The translations under genes were made by a program, and so were the position numbers. 64,000 nt of DNA. It comes from Thiotrichaceae bacterium (GTDB lineage Bacteria; Pseudomonadota; Gammaproteobacteria; Beggiatoales; Beggiatoaceae). The notes beneath the pieces are model-generated. The model was not told the origin of the DNA. It did not search any database and saw only the letters and a program-made list of their open reading frames with translations. The stretch spans positions 62,001 to 126,000 of the forward strand of contig JAQTYU010000001.1 of the NCBI GenBank assembly GCA_028688145.1. The letters are read 5' to 3'. Below, piece after piece: positions 26,453-36,428 of the stretch (position 1 is the stretch's first letter; every line of letters starts with the position of its first letter).

Positions 26453-26496
26453 CAGCCCCCTATATTTGTTTAAAGTCCAATTTAGGGGACGCAGTT
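26453..26496. repeat. degenerate family B repeat
   Basis: AGCCCCCTATATTTGTTTAA near the left and ATTTAGGGGACGCAGTTTA at the right match the ends of family B with decay; it lies just before the prfC stop. Confidence 0.55.
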
Positions 26497-26505
26497 TAAG
26501 AAACC

Positions 26506-28086
26506 TTAATGCTCACGAGTGGCAAGGAATTTTATATCCTTCCAACGTTCTTCCATGATGGATAAATTCACCCGCGAGGGCGCAATATAAGTCAGATTTT
26601 CCGCACTGTCTAAAGCAAGGTTTTCAAAGGCTTTCTTTTTAAAGTCTTCCAAGAGCTTTTCATCTTGGCAATAAATCCAGCGCGCCGTGGCAACTTGCAC
26701 CGCTTCAAAACTACATTCTACGCCGTATTCATTTTGCAGCCGCCAGCTCACCACGTCGAATTGCAGATTACCGACCGCGCCTAAAATTAAATCATTATTG
26801 CTCATCGGGCGAAACAACTGGGTCGCGCCTTCTTCGCACAACTGCAACAAACCCTTTAATAACGCCTTCATGCGTAAGGGGTCACGCAAACGCGCACGGC
26901 GGAAAATTTCAGGGGCAAAGTAGGGAATTCCTGTAAATTTCAACTCTTCGCCTTGGGAAAAAGTATCCCCAATTTGAATGGTACCGTGGTTGTGCAAGCC
27001 GATAATATCGCCTGCAAATGCCTCTTCAACATGTTCCCGCTCGCCCGCCATGAAAGTCAGCGCGTTATTAATCATCACTTCACGCTTGAGGCGCACATGA
27101 TGCAGCTTCATGCCTTTTTGATATTGCCCTGAACAAATCCGTAAAAACGCAATGCGGTCACGGTGTGCGGGGTCCATATTTGCTTGAATTTTAAACACAA
27201 AGCCCGTGAAATGATTGTCATCGGCTGCCACTTCTCGCGAAGTTGTCGGACGCGATTGCGGCGGCGGCGCGTAAGTCACAAAACTGTCGAGCAGGGCGCG
27301 AATCCCGAAATTGTTAATTGCCGAACCAAAATACACAGGCGTTAAATTGCCCGCCAAAAACTCGCCCAAATCAAAGGCATTGCTTGCGCCTTGCACCAAT
27401 TCGATTTCATCGCGTAAATCATGTAGCCAACGTTCGCCCAAAACTTCTAACAAGGCGGGGTCATCCAAATGATAAGTTTCGCCTTCGCTGGTGGTTTGAT
27501 TGTGTCCCGACTCGAACAAGGTGATCGTTTCTTCAAGGAAATGATAAACCCCTTTGAAACGTTTCCCCATGCCAATCGGCCAAGTAATCGGGGCGCAACG
27601 AATCCGCAGCACGTTTTCGATTTCATCTAATAATTCAATCGGTTCACGTCCTTCGCGGTCGAGTTTATTGATAAACGTGATAATCGGGGTGCTGCGCAGC
27701 CGACACACATCTAATAATTTGATGGTGCGATCTTCCACACCTTTTGCCGCATCGATGACCATCAGGGCAGAATCTACCGCCGTCAAAGTGCGATAGGTGT
27801 CTTCCGAGAAATCTTCATGCCCGGGAGTGTCGAGTAGATTGATAATCACATCGCGGTAGGGGAACTGCATCACCGAGGAAGTCACGGAAATGCCGCGTTG
27901 CTTTTCCAATTCCATCCAGTCAGAGGTGGCATGACGCGCGGCTTTACGCCCTTTCACCGTGCCTGCTAATTGGATTGCGCCCCCGAAAAGCAGTAACTTT
28001 TCAGTGACCGTGGTTTTCCCTGCGTCAGGGTGAGAAATAATTGCAAAGGTACGACGGCGAGCAATTTCGCCAGAACATTGAGTCAT
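26506..28086 (-). CDS. prfC: Peptide chain release factor 3
   Basis: GTPase that removes RF1 and RF2 from the ribosome after peptide release. The 526-residue protein has the G1 loop SHPDAGKTT at about 18-26, the switch motif [12 protein letters not shown], the G3 [12 protein letters not shown] and G4 [11 protein letters not shown]. The C-terminal part ([22 protein letters not shown], here [14 protein letters not shown]) is the RF3-specific domain that separates it from EF-G. It is alone on its strand and followed by thrB upstream in the genome. Confidence 0.97.
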   Translation of the reverse strand: MTQCSGEIARRRTFAIISHPDAGKTTVTEKLLLFGGAIQLAGTVKGRKAARHATSDWMELEKQRGISVTSSVMQFPYRDVIINLLDTPGHEDFSEDTYRTLTAVDSALMVIDAAKGVEDRTIKLLDVCRLRSTPIITFINKLDREGREPIELLDEIENVLRIRCAPITWPIGMGKRFKGVYHFLEETITLFESGHNQTTSEGETYHLDDPALLEVLGERWLHDLRDEIELVQGASNAFDLGEFLAGNLTPVYFGSAINNFGIRALLDSFVTYAPPPQSRPTTSREVAADDNHFTGFVFKIQANMDPAHRDRIAFLRICSGQYQKGMKLHHVRLKREVMINNALTFMAGEREHVEEAFAGDIIGLHNHGTIQIGDTFSQGEELKFTGIPYFAPEIFRRARLRDPLRMKALLKGLLQLCEEGATQLFRPMSNNDLILGAVGNLQFDVVSWRLQNEYGVECSFEAVQVATARWIYCQDEKLLEDFKKKAFENLALDSAENLTYIAPSRVNLSIMEERWKDIKFLATREH

Positions 28087-28112
28087 CGTATTACCGTGAA
28101 TAATTCAGTAGG

Positions 28113-29054
28113 TTAATCTGGTTTCAGGGGCGCGATATGGCGGCGGGCAATTAAGATGTCCCGAAACACATTGGGGTCTTTGATGTGAGTCATCTCGCCC
28201 TCGCGGGGGAAATGCTTGGACAATAAACGTGAGAGCCAGAAACGCAAGGCGGCGGCGCGTAACATCATTTCCCAAGATTCGCATTCGTCGGTGGTGAGTT
28301 TGCGATGTTGCCGATAATGGCTTAAAAATGCGTCTGCACGTGCGGCATCTAAACTGCCATCAGGCGCACTGCACCAATCGTTCACCGTGACCGCCACGTC
28401 ATAGAGCAGCGCGTCATTGCAGGCGTAATAAAAATCAATCAATCCGCATAATTCATCGCCTTCAAACAGCGCGTTATCACGGAATAAGTCCGCATGAATC
28501 ACGCCGCGAGGCAGATATTGGCTGCAATAATCCGCTTGAAACTCCAGCTCTTCACGCAGAATCTGTGCGTCGCTTGGATTTAATAAAGGCACTAATTTCA
28601 GAGCAGTGGCATATCGCCAATCTTCCCCGCGCCCATTGTCGCGATGATGGGGAAAGTTGGGGCTGATTTGATGCAGTTTTCCCAAAGCATCCCCAATCGC
28701 GGCGCAGTGCAACACGCTGGGTTCGCTCACATCACGCCCATTTAAACGGCGCACCAAGGCGGCAGGACGCGCATTTAATTCGCGTAAATAATGTCCTGAT
28801 TTATCTGCCAATGGGTGTGCGCTGGGCACTTCATGTTCGGCAAGATAAGCCATCAGTTCGAGAAAATAAGGTAATTCATCAAAACTATATTGTTCAAATA
28901 AGGTGAGTACAAATTCACCCGCATTGGTGCTGACAAAATAGTTCGTATTTTCAATGCCTGCACTAATGCCTTGATGACGAACCAGTTGCCCCAGATCGTA
29001 GTGGGTGAGGAATTCTTCTAATTGATCGCGTTCAACAGTAGTATAGACAGACAT
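28113..29054 (-). CDS. thrB: Homoserine kinase (APH-fold type)
   Basis: Phosphorylates homoserine for threonine synthesis. This 313-residue protein belongs to the aminoglycoside-phosphotransferase-fold ThrB found in Pseudomonas and relatives rather than the GHMP-kinase ThrB of enterics. The catalytic loop is HADLFRDNALF and the metal-binding Asp follows in GLIDFYYACND; the N terminus has GISAGIENTNYFV. The ATG at 29054 (MSVYTTV) is chosen to match family length; an open frame runs 25 codons further. The DUF2782 protein gene lies upstream, as in pseudomonads. Confidence 0.92.
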   Translation of the reverse strand: MSVYTTVERDQLEEFLTHYDLGQLVRHQGISAGIENTNYFVSTNAGEFVLTLFEQYSFDELPYFLELMAYLAEHEVPSAHPLADKSGHYLRELNARPAALVRRLNGRDVSEPSVLHCAAIGDALGKLHQISPNFPHHRDNGRGEDWRYATALKLVPLLNPSDAQILREELEFQADYCSQYLPRGVIHADLFRDNALFEGDELCGLIDFYYACNDALLYDVAVTVNDWCSAPDGSLDAARADAFLSHYRQHRKLTTDECESWEMMLRAAALRFWLSRLLSKHFPREGEMTHIKDPNVFRDILIARRHIAPLKPD

Positions 29055-29170
29055 GTAACGAGGAATTCTGAGTTGGAAAAATACCGTACAGCGGAGTGTA
29101 ACTCTACGCCATGCAATTGCCGTAAACATGGCAAAATCTGTGAGATTTTACCCGATATGGCGTGAACATG

Positions 29171-29500
29171 CTACCAACTGAATAAAATCCACTGCGGGAT
29201 ATTATGGTTGGCATCCAAGCTGTGGCGCGTGGTTTCTAATGAACCATCGCCATCAGTATCCACTAAATAATAAGCAGGCCCCACGTCAGGAGTAATTTTG
29301 ACCATGTAAAGCTGTCCATTCACGCGATATTCTTCAACCGTACTGTCAGCACGGCGAACAATCGTCACTTGTGGCTCTAAATTATCCTCTTCAGCGGCAT
29401 TTTTTTCACTGTTTCCTTCGGGCATCGGGGGCGGTGTGGGCGCGGCAAAGCTAAGAGAGCTACTCAACATTAGCGAAAGCAAAAGTGTCATACGTGACAT
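29171..29500 (-). CDS. DUF2782 family secreted protein
   Basis: A 109-residue protein with a clear signal peptide (MSRMTLLLSLMLSSSLSFA, cleavage after the last Ala) and a Pro/Glu-rich linker. A compact domain (VTIVRRADSTVEEYRVNGQL, then MVKITPDVGPAYYLVD) matches DUF2782, a small periplasmic family found beside thrB and polA in gammaproteobacteria. The function is unknown. The conserved neighbour thrB is downstream here; polA is not in the window. Confidence 0.88.
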   Translation of the reverse strand: MSRMTLLLSLMLSSSLSFAAPTPPPMPEGNSEKNAAEEDNLEPQVTIVRRADSTVEEYRVNGQLYMVKITPDVGPAYYLVDTDGDGSLETTRHSLDANHNIPQWILFSW

Positions 29501-29512
29501 GGTATTAATCCT

Positions 29513-30205
29513 TTAAAGATTGGTGGGGGGTATTTGTTGAGTGTCGTAGTTTTTCAAAACATATTCAAGAATTTCCGCACAGTCATCGCTCACCAACATC
29601 AAATTAAGGTCTTCTGCATCGATAAGGCTGTGGGCGAGCAGGGTTTCTTTAAACCAAGTCAGCAAGCCTGCCCAGAATTCTTTACCCACCAAAATAATTG
29701 GGGCTTTAGGAATTTTACGAGTTTGCATTAATACCAGAATTTCACCCAATTCATCCAGCGTACCAAATCCCCCCGGTAATACCAAATACGCGCAGGCATA
29801 TTTCACAAACATGACTTTACGCACGAAAAAATGTTGAAAATGTAACTCTAGGTTTTGATAAGTATTTTCACGCTGTTCTTGGGGCAGATGAATGTTTAAC
29901 CCGACACTTAAGCCTTTGCCTGCGTGCGCCCCTTTATTCGCGGCTTGCATAATGCCAGGCCCGCCGCCTGTGATCACAGAAAATCCCCGCTCGGAAAGTT
30001 GCCCCGCCAGCTTTTCAGCGAATACAGACCAGGGATGATCGCTTGGAAAACGCGCTGATCCGAATAAACTGACGGCTGGGGAAATACTGGCTAGGCGTTC
30101 AAAACCTTCGACAAATTCAGAAATAATACGTAACACTTCCCATGCATCATGGGGCGGAATAGAACCATTACCCAATAGAGGAATGGGGCTGAGAGGGCTG
30201 TTCAT
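29513..30205 (-). CDS. LOG-family protein (TIGR00730, nucleotide phosphoribohydrolase-like)
   Basis: A 230-residue Rossmann-fold protein of the LOG/lysine-decarboxylase-like family. The motifs GGGPGIM (binding loop) and PGGFGTLDE (catalytic) are present. Family members hydrolyse nucleoside 5'-monophosphates such as AMP or cytokinin nucleotides; older lysine-decarboxylase annotations are misleading. The ATG at 30205 (MNSPLSP) follows an AGGAAGTGA ribosome-binding site; the frame extends further without support. It lies 12 bases upstream of the DUF2782 gene and could be co-transcribed with it and thrB. Confidence 0.9.
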   Translation of the reverse strand: MNSPLSPIPLLGNGSIPPHDAWEVLRIISEFVEGFERLASISPAVSLFGSARFPSDHPWSVFAEKLAGQLSERGFSVITGGGPGIMQAANKGAHAGKGLSVGLNIHLPQEQRENTYQNLELHFQHFFVRKVMFVKYACAYLVLPGGFGTLDELGEILVLMQTRKIPKAPIILVGKEFWAGLLTWFKETLLAHSLIDAEDLNLMLVSDDCAEILEYVLKNYDTQQIPPTNL

Positions 30206-30820
30206 AATCGTCACTTCCTGCGGTAAATAAGTGAAATAGCGTCTACGCGCTGTTATATTTATGATTAATAGGGGGTGAGGGTTGAAGTTTACAGAGATAT
30301 TAACAAATAGAGGCAATATTCAAAGAGAACATACGGATTTTTTATAAGCGGTGGCAACTAAGTCAGGAACTTTAATAGGATAATCCACACATTTCAATTT
30401 AAATTTCGTTTAATACGGCTAAATGTGAAAAAACTAGGGAGTTTTTTGAGATAATGGCAAACTTAGACAGTGCGCGTCAGTTTTGGGTCTTAGTCCTATT
30501 TTTTCAAAGGTTAAGCTTATCCAGAGGCATTAAAATCTGTAGTTTTTAAGGTGCGTATTTTAACCGAATAAGTTCCAAATAAGTTCCAAAGTTAATTAAG
30601 CTGCGTTCAACACATTTAAGCTTATGATAGAGCTAAAAGACAAACAATATCATATTGTTAAATTCTACAGACCTCTTTTTTAAAGAGGAAAAATACCTGA
30701 ACCGTAGTTTCTCGTTCCCATGTGGGCGCGTATAGAACAGCTTTTTAACTCAGTTTGTTATATTTACTCTTACATCGAATCCCCGTTAATTAATAACTCG
30801 TCGTTTTTTTAGGATTTACC
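30206..30820. other. intergenic region upstream of the TonB receptors, with a 17-base palindrome
   Basis: A 615-base spacer between divergent genes. The only clear structure is AACAATATCATATTGTT at 30643-30659, a perfect palindrome about 160 bases before the first receptor, a possible operator. No Fur-box-like GATAATGATAATCATTATC repeat was recognised. An AGGATT ribosome-binding site precedes 30821. Confidence 0.5.
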
Positions 30821-32797
30821 ATGCGTTTCAGCACCCCCTGTAATTTATGCTTAGCCTTGTTGCCCTTCCAGGTTATGGCGGCAACTGCTGTCGAAAACAA
30901 TACGGTTAAATACTTACAAGGCTTATCCTTGGAAGAATTAATGGAAACCCCCATCAGTGTCTCGGCAAAACACGAATCCAGTTTACGCGAAACGCCCAGT
31001 ATTGTTTCGGTAATCACTGCGGATGAAATTGCAAAGTCGGGGGCGCGGGATTTAATCGATGTGTTGCGCACGGTGCCGGGTTTTGATTTTGGGGTGGATA
31101 TTGATGGCGTGGTGGGGGTTGGGGTGCGCGGCACTTGGGCGCATGAAGGCGGTTTGTTACTGCTGATTGACGGCATTGAAATGAATGAGCGCGGTTATGC
31201 CACCACCCAGTTTGGACAGCATTATCCCTTGGCACATATTCAGCGCATTGAAATCATGCGCGGTGCGGGTTCAGTGATTTATGGCGGCATGGCAAAGCTT
31301 GGGGTGATTAATATCATTACCAAATCGGCTGAAGATTTAAGTGGGGTTCATCTTGCGGGCAGCTATGGAAAAATGGCGAAGGCGGTGGGACATCAAAATA
31401 TCAGTTTAATGGCAGGCGAGGTGATTGATGATTTAAAAGTCAGTTTTTTAGCCACCAAAGGCACAGGGCAGCGCAGTGATCGGGTTTATACCGATGCGGC
31501 AGGCAATACGCTTGATCTGACAAACAGTAATCACACTAAACCGCAAATGGTCAATTTTGGGATGCAGTATAAAGGTTTAAGTTTTAGAGCCTTGCTTGAT
31601 GATTATCAAACCGACGGGCGCGACGGCTTGAGTAAAATCCGCACGAATCTAACAACTCGCAATTTCAAAAGCGACAATTTTGATCTGCGTTATCAAGAAA
31701 ATCTCAGTCCTAAACTTAAACTCAATGTGAATTTAAATTACTCCCGCCAAAAACCTTGGGAAGCTTGGGATTATGGCGACAATGTGTTTCTTGAGCGCGA
31801 AACTTCGGATCGTTATATCGGCGGTTTGAACTTGCAATATCAGTTTAGTGAGAATTTCGATGTGATTATGGGCGTGGAACATCGTCAGGAACAATTCACC
31901 GACCGCTTGGCTGATGTGAGTTTGCCAAATCGCAATAATACGGTATTTTTTGAAAGCTTGAATAAAGGCGATTGGGGCAATTTAACCCTTGGGGCGCGTT
32001 ATGATCAATATAGCCGTTTTGGGAAAAATCTTGCACCGCGTTTGGGTTTCACCCGAAACTTTGGGAGTTTCCATGTTAAGGCTTTATACAATCATGCATT
32101 CCGCGCCCCGACCGCATTTAATTTATTAATTAATCCCACCCTGCGCCCAGAACTCACTAAAACTTTAGAGTTTTCTTTAGGTTATGATATTAATAAAAAC
32201 ATGTTGGTCACGGCAAACGTGTTTAATATGCAGTCTAAAGATACGATTGTTTATGGTGTGATTCCAGGGGAGCAGAGTGATGCAGAAATTTATTACAATG
32301 CCGCCAAATCGGGCACGCGCGGGGCAGAACTCGAAACCCGCTGGAAAGACAGTTGGGGTTATATCACCGCAAATTATTCTTATTATCGCGTCACCCAAAA
32401 CCAGAGCAATGCTTTTAAAGCGTTAGATTATCAAACGGGCGAAGCCCATGATACGGCACATTTGGCATTCGCAACCCACAAAGCCAGTCTGAACAGCAGC
32501 TTTAATTTAACTCCAAAACTCAGCTTGAATCCTTCCTTGCAATGGTATGGTAGCCGTTATGCGTACAACCAAGTATCAGACTCGGGACAAAGTGTATTGA
32601 AGCGTTATTCACCCACCTTGTTGGCGAATGTGTTTTTACGCCAGCAAGATTTTTTAACCAAAAATTTGGATGTGGGGATTGGGGTTTATAATTTGCTGAA
32701 CAAGGATTTTGAATTTATTCAGCCTTATGATGGCGGGCACGCGCCTTTGCCTGATAAATCACGGGAATTTATTCTAAACTTTGCCTACAAATTCTGA
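30821..32797 (+). CDS. TonB-dependent outer-membrane receptor (paralogue 1)
   Basis: A 658-residue outer-membrane active transporter. The signal peptide ends near VMAA (residues 1-22). A TonB-box-like and plug region includes LSLEELMETPISVSAKHESS, SGARDLIDVLRTVPGFDFG, LLLLIDGIEMNER and IEIMRGAGSVIYGGMAKLG, the classic plug signature. The rest is a 22-strand barrel rich in aromatic strands and ends in KSREFILNFAYKF with a terminal Phe for BAM recognition. The length and sequence suggest the small-ligand/cobalamin/siderophore (BtuB/CirA-like) group, but the ligand cannot be read. It is followed by a close paralogue. Confidence 0.93.
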   Translation: MRFSTPCNLCLALLPFQVMAATAVENNTVKYLQGLSLEELMETPISVSAKHESSLRETPSIVSVITADEIAKSGARDLIDVLRTVPGFDFGVDIDGVVGVGVRGTWAHEGGLLLLIDGIEMNERGYATTQFGQHYPLAHIQRIEIMRGAGSVIYGGMAKLGVINIITKSAEDLSGVHLAGSYGKMAKAVGHQNISLMAGEVIDDLKVSFLATKGTGQRSDRVYTDAAGNTLDLTNSNHTKPQMVNFGMQYKGLSFRALLDDYQTDGRDGLSKIRTNLTTRNFKSDNFDLRYQENLSPKLKLNVNLNYSRQKPWEAWDYGDNVFLERETSDRYIGGLNLQYQFSENFDVIMGVEHRQEQFTDRLADVSLPNRNNTVFFESLNKGDWGNLTLGARYDQYSRFGKNLAPRLGFTRNFGSFHVKALYNHAFRAPTAFNLLINPTLRPELTKTLEFSLGYDINKNMLVTANVFNMQSKDTIVYGVIPGEQSDAEIYYNAAKSGTRGAELETRWKDSWGYITANYSYYRVTQNQSNAFKALDYQTGEAHDTAHLAFATHKASLNSSFNLTPKLSLNPSLQWYGSRYAYNQVSDSGQSVLKRYSPTLLANVFLRQQDFLTKNLDVGIGVYNLLNKDFEFIQPYDGGHAPLPDKSREFILNFAYKF

Positions 32798-32895
32798 GAG
32801 AATAAACGAATTAATAAGGGTATTAATACTTAAAAAATCGTAACTCAATGTTCACTTGTTAAGTCGTAATCAGCTTTATTTTTACAGGATAATCT

Positions 32896-34878
32896 ATGCG
32901 CCCCCTCAATGTTTTGACCCTAGCGGGAATACTTCTGCCATTACAGAGCGTTGCTGGGACAGAACCCGAAAAAAATACGCTTAAATACTTGCAAGGACTG
33001 TCCCTAGAAGAGCTGATGGACGTTCCCATCGGGGTTGCTGCAAAACATAGCTCCAGTCTGCGCGAAACCCCCGGCATTGTCACCGTGATTACGGCGGATG
33101 AAATTGCAAAATCTGGGGCGCGGGATTTAATCGATGTGTTACGTACTGTGCCCGGTTTTGATTTTGGGTCGGACGTGACAAATATTGTTGGGGCTGGGGT
33201 ACGCGGCACTTGGGCGCATGAAGGCGGTTTATTGCTGCTGATTGACGGCATTGAAATGAATGAACGCGCTTATGGCACTAACCAATTTGGGCAGCATTAT
33301 CCGCTGGCACATATTCAACGCATTGAAATCATGCGTGGTGCGGGTTCGGTGATTTATGGCGGCATGGCAAAGCTTGGGGTGATTAATATCATTACCAAAT
33401 CTGCCGAAAATTTAAGTGGCGTTCAGCTTGCGGGCAGTTATGGAAAAATGGCTAAGGCGGTTGGGCATCAAAATATAAACCTGTTGGCGGGCGATGTGAT
33501 TGATGACTTAAAAGTCAGTTTATTGGTAACCAAGGGCATGGGGCAACGCAGCGATCGGATTTATACGGATATATTTGGTCAACAATTTGATATGTCTACG
33601 ACTAACCGTACTGATCCGCAGATGGTTAATTTCGGTGTGCAATATAAAGGCTTAAGTTTCCGTATGTTGCTTGATAATTATACTACGGATAATCGTGATT
33701 CTCTCACAAAAATTAATCCGACTCGCGCACAAAATTTCAAAAGCGACAATTATGATGTGCGTTATCAGGAAAATTTAAATTCGCAGTTGAAATTAAATGT
33801 GAATTTAAACTATTCGCAGCAAAGACCGTGGGAATCATTGTCTTATCTCGGTGGCTATGATCCTTCTAGTCGTTCTGCGGATCGTTATATGGGCAGTGTG
33901 AATCTACAACAACAGTTCAGTGAAAACCTGAATTTGATTGCAGGTCTTGAATATCGTCAGGAAAGGCTCACGAATTTTGGTATTGATACAAATGCTTACG
34001 CGAATAGCCATAATCAAACCTTGTTCGTTGAAAGTTTATATAAGGGAGATTGGGGGAATTTAACGCTTGGGGCGCGTTATGATCAATACAGTCAGTTTGG
34101 AAGTAATCTTGCGCCGCGTTTAGGATTTACTCGCGTCTTTGGGAATTTCCATATCAAAGCTTTGTATAGTCATGCGTTTCGTGCACCCATAGGATTAAAT
34201 CTCCTTCTTAATCCTAAACTTCGCCCCGAACTGACTCAAAATACGGAGTTTTCAATCGGGTATGATGTTAATAAAAACATGCTGTTGACGGCAAATGTGT
34301 TTAATATCAAATCGAAAGACATGATTATTTATGGAGTGTCGCCGACGGCTTTGTCATTGGAAGACCAGAATTATTACAATGCGGCAAAGTCAGGCACGCG
34401 GGGCATTGAAGTGGAAGCGCGTTGGAAAGATAGTTGGGGTTATGTCACCACCAATTATTCTTATTATCGTGTGATTCAAGATTCTTTACAGGATTTCCAA
34501 GCATTAAATTATCAAACGGGCGAAAATCACGATAAGGAACGTTTAGCTTTCGCCTCGCACAAAGCCAGTCTGAACAGCAGTTTTAATATCACGCCTAAAC
34601 TCAGTTTAAATCCCTCTTTGGTGTGGTATGGCAGCCGTTACGGTTACAACCAAACATTGGATTCAGGTCAGTTGGTGCTGGCGAAATATAAGCCCACGCT
34701 GTTGGCGAACTTATTTTTGCGTCAGCAGGATTTTTTAACCAAGCATTTGGATGTGGGGATTGGGGTTTATAACTTGCTGAACAAAGATTTTGAATTTATT
34801 CAGCCTTATAACGGCGGACACGCGCCTTTGCCTGATAAATCACGGGAATTTGTGGTGAATTTTAATTATAAGTTTTGA
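32896..34878 (+). CDS. TonB-dependent outer-membrane receptor (paralogue 2)
   Basis: A 660-residue receptor that shares long identical stretches with its neighbour, including the plug strings SGARDLIDVLRTVPGFDFG and IEIMRGAGSVIYGGMAKLG and the ending GGHAPLPDKSREF. A signal peptide ends near SVAG. Differences cluster in the barrel loops (for example around residues 230-245 and 320-350), the expected ligand-facing parts, so the pair probably arose by tandem duplication followed by divergence in ligand choice. The gap of 98 bases holds its ribosome-binding site. Its 3' end overlaps the convergent TPR gene by 13 bases. Confidence 0.93.
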   Translation: MRPLNVLTLAGILLPLQSVAGTEPEKNTLKYLQGLSLEELMDVPIGVAAKHSSSLRETPGIVTVITADEIAKSGARDLIDVLRTVPGFDFGSDVTNIVGAGVRGTWAHEGGLLLLIDGIEMNERAYGTNQFGQHYPLAHIQRIEIMRGAGSVIYGGMAKLGVINIITKSAENLSGVQLAGSYGKMAKAVGHQNINLLAGDVIDDLKVSLLVTKGMGQRSDRIYTDIFGQQFDMSTTNRTDPQMVNFGVQYKGLSFRMLLDNYTTDNRDSLTKINPTRAQNFKSDNYDVRYQENLNSQLKLNVNLNYSQQRPWESLSYLGGYDPSSRSADRYMGSVNLQQQFSENLNLIAGLEYRQERLTNFGIDTNAYANSHNQTLFVESLYKGDWGNLTLGARYDQYSQFGSNLAPRLGFTRVFGNFHIKALYSHAFRAPIGLNLLLNPKLRPELTQNTEFSIGYDVNKNMLLTANVFNIKSKDMIIYGVSPTALSLEDQNYYNAAKSGTRGIEVEARWKDSWGYVTTNYSYYRVIQDSLQDFQALNYQTGENHDKERLAFASHKASLNSSFNITPKLSLNPSLVWYGSRYGYNQTLDSGQLVLAKYKPTLLANLFLRQQDFLTKHLDVGIGVYNLLNKDFEFIQPYNGGHAPLPDKSREFVVNFNYKF

Positions 34879-36428
34879 GAATCTGGCTTCTTTTTCTCGC
34901 CTACGCCTGCAAGGGCTAGGCGTGCTCGTAATTGGATAAAAGCGGGGTGTTCGGGGTATTTTTCACAAACTTTGAAAACTAAGTTTAATCCAAAGGAAAA
35001 CATTGTTAAGTTTAATGAGTCACTTAAAAATAGTTCTAATTGTTCGAGCATACTGGCAACTTGATTTTGCACAGTGGCAAGCATAATAGAAGAAAGTAAT
35101 TCCTCTCGTTTTCGACTTTTTTCATTAAAAAGTTGGGTTGCCTGCTGGAAAAAAGAGAGTGCTTGTTCAAGCTGCATTGTTTCAAGCATCAAAACTCCCA
35201 GATTCCAATAACAAGCAGCTTGATTTTTTCTGTCTTGAGTTTTTTGAGATAAGTCCAAGGCTATTTCATAATGTTGTTGGGCTATAGCGTAGTTTCCTAA
35301 AGCTATTGCAACATTGCCTAAACCAATTATAGATATTGCTTGTCTTTCTTTATCCTGAGCTTTTTGAGATAGATTTAATGCTGATTCATAGTACTGTTGG
35401 GCAGTGGCGTAATTTTCTAAAAGCAGTTCCACATAGCCAAAACTTATGATACAAGCCGCTTGCTGTTTCTTTAGTAAACTTATCTGCTTGTATTGACTAG
35501 AAGAAGCAAGTCCTTTAGCGTTTCGTTCCATTTTCTTAGAAATAGACAATGCTTTCTTAGTTTTTTCACGAGTTTCAGCATATTCTGATAAACCTAACCA
35601 TGCTGCGCCCAACATCCGAAAACACCATGCCCGCATAAATTCACTTTTAAGGATAGGTAAACTTTGTTCTAGATACTCCTTAGCCTGTACATACTCATCT
35701 AATTGGTAATGTATATTGCCCAGATTAAATAAACATGTAGCTTTAATATCTACATCAAGATTTTCTTGTTGCAATGCCCGCTCACAATTTTCCTTCGCTC
35801 CTAAGTAATTCTCAGACTCAAAATCAAGCAAACCTTGCAAATGATAAATTGTCGCAATCCCATCCCCCGTCATCTTTCCAGATTCAACATGTTCAGAAAG
35901 ACTCTGCGTCAAAAGCTCCAAACTACTAAATTCATCATGTTCTTTCCATTCTTCCCCTTTATCAAAAACCTTTACAACCACACGATCATCAACCAAAAAC
36001 TTGTGATAAAAACCCTCAATCAACCACAGCGTGTTATCTCGATGATGTTGCCGCTGACAATACGCGCCTGCTTTCCGAGCAAGTTTTTTATAATAGGCTT
36101 GGTCATTTTCCCATAAACGTTTTAACAATAATTTTCGCGTGCGTTCATGAACATTAAAAGTATTTTCGCCCCGAGCAGGAAAAGGCTCAATCGAAGACAA
36201 TTTCACCAAAGCATTAAATTCATCTTCAGACAAAGGCGTGTCTAATAGCGCGTTTAAATAATCCCTATCAAACCAATGTGGAATTGCCGCCGCCAGCAAA
36301 GCATCACTCACCTTTTCGGGCAACTGATTCAAACTAAAGCGTAACGCCAACCAATCCTTATCCTCTGGCTCTGTGAGAACAGGCAATTGCGCCATTAATT
36401 CATCAAAACTAACGCTGCTCAGTTTCAT
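34866..36428 (-). CDS. winged-helix plus TPR protein of a split STAND-like system
   Basis: A 520-residue protein. The N-terminal 150 residues are helical, with a segment (TFNVHERTRKLLLKRLWEND) resembling the winged-helix part after the NTPase of STAND proteins. From about residue 200 to 470 come tetratricopeptide repeats, each with A/G-xA-xx-Y/F patterns (ENYATAQQYYESALNLSQKA and GNYAIAQQHYEIALDLSQKT are clear units). It lies directly downstream of an NTPase gene, overlapping it by four bases (ATGA), so the two polypeptides together have the order expected in one STAND protein: NTPase, winged helix, TPR sensor. No catalytic effector is visible. Defence or programmed-response function is inference. 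Confidence 0.8.
   Translation of the reverse strand: MKLSSVSFDELMAQLPVLTEPEDKDWLALRFSLNQLPEKVSDALLAAAIPHWFDRDYLNALLDTPLSEDEFNALVKLSSIEPFPARGENTFNVHERTRKLLLKRLWENDQAYYKKLARKAGAYCQRQHHRDNTLWLIEGFYHKFLVDDRVVVKVFDKGEEWKEHDEFSSLELLTQSLSEHVESGKMTGDGIATIYHLQGLLDFESENYLGAKENCERALQQENLDVDIKATCLFNLGNIHYQLDEYVQAKEYLEQSLPILKSEFMRAWCFRMLGAAWLGLSEYAETREKTKKALSISKKMERNAKGLASSSQYKQISLLKKQQAACIISFGYVELLLENYATAQQYYESALNLSQKAQDKERQAISIIGLGNVAIALGNYAIAQQHYEIALDLSQKTQDRKNQAACYWNLGVLMLETMQLEQALSFFQQATQLFNEKSRKREELLSSIMLATVQNQVASMLEQLELFLSDSLNLTMFSFGLNLVFKVCEKYPEHPAFIQLRARLALAGVGEKKKPDSQNL

Noticed and set aside
34866..34878. Suspected frameshift where the TonB receptor and TPR genes overlap
   Set aside because: The 13-base overlap is between convergent genes, and both end in normal, family-typical C termini.
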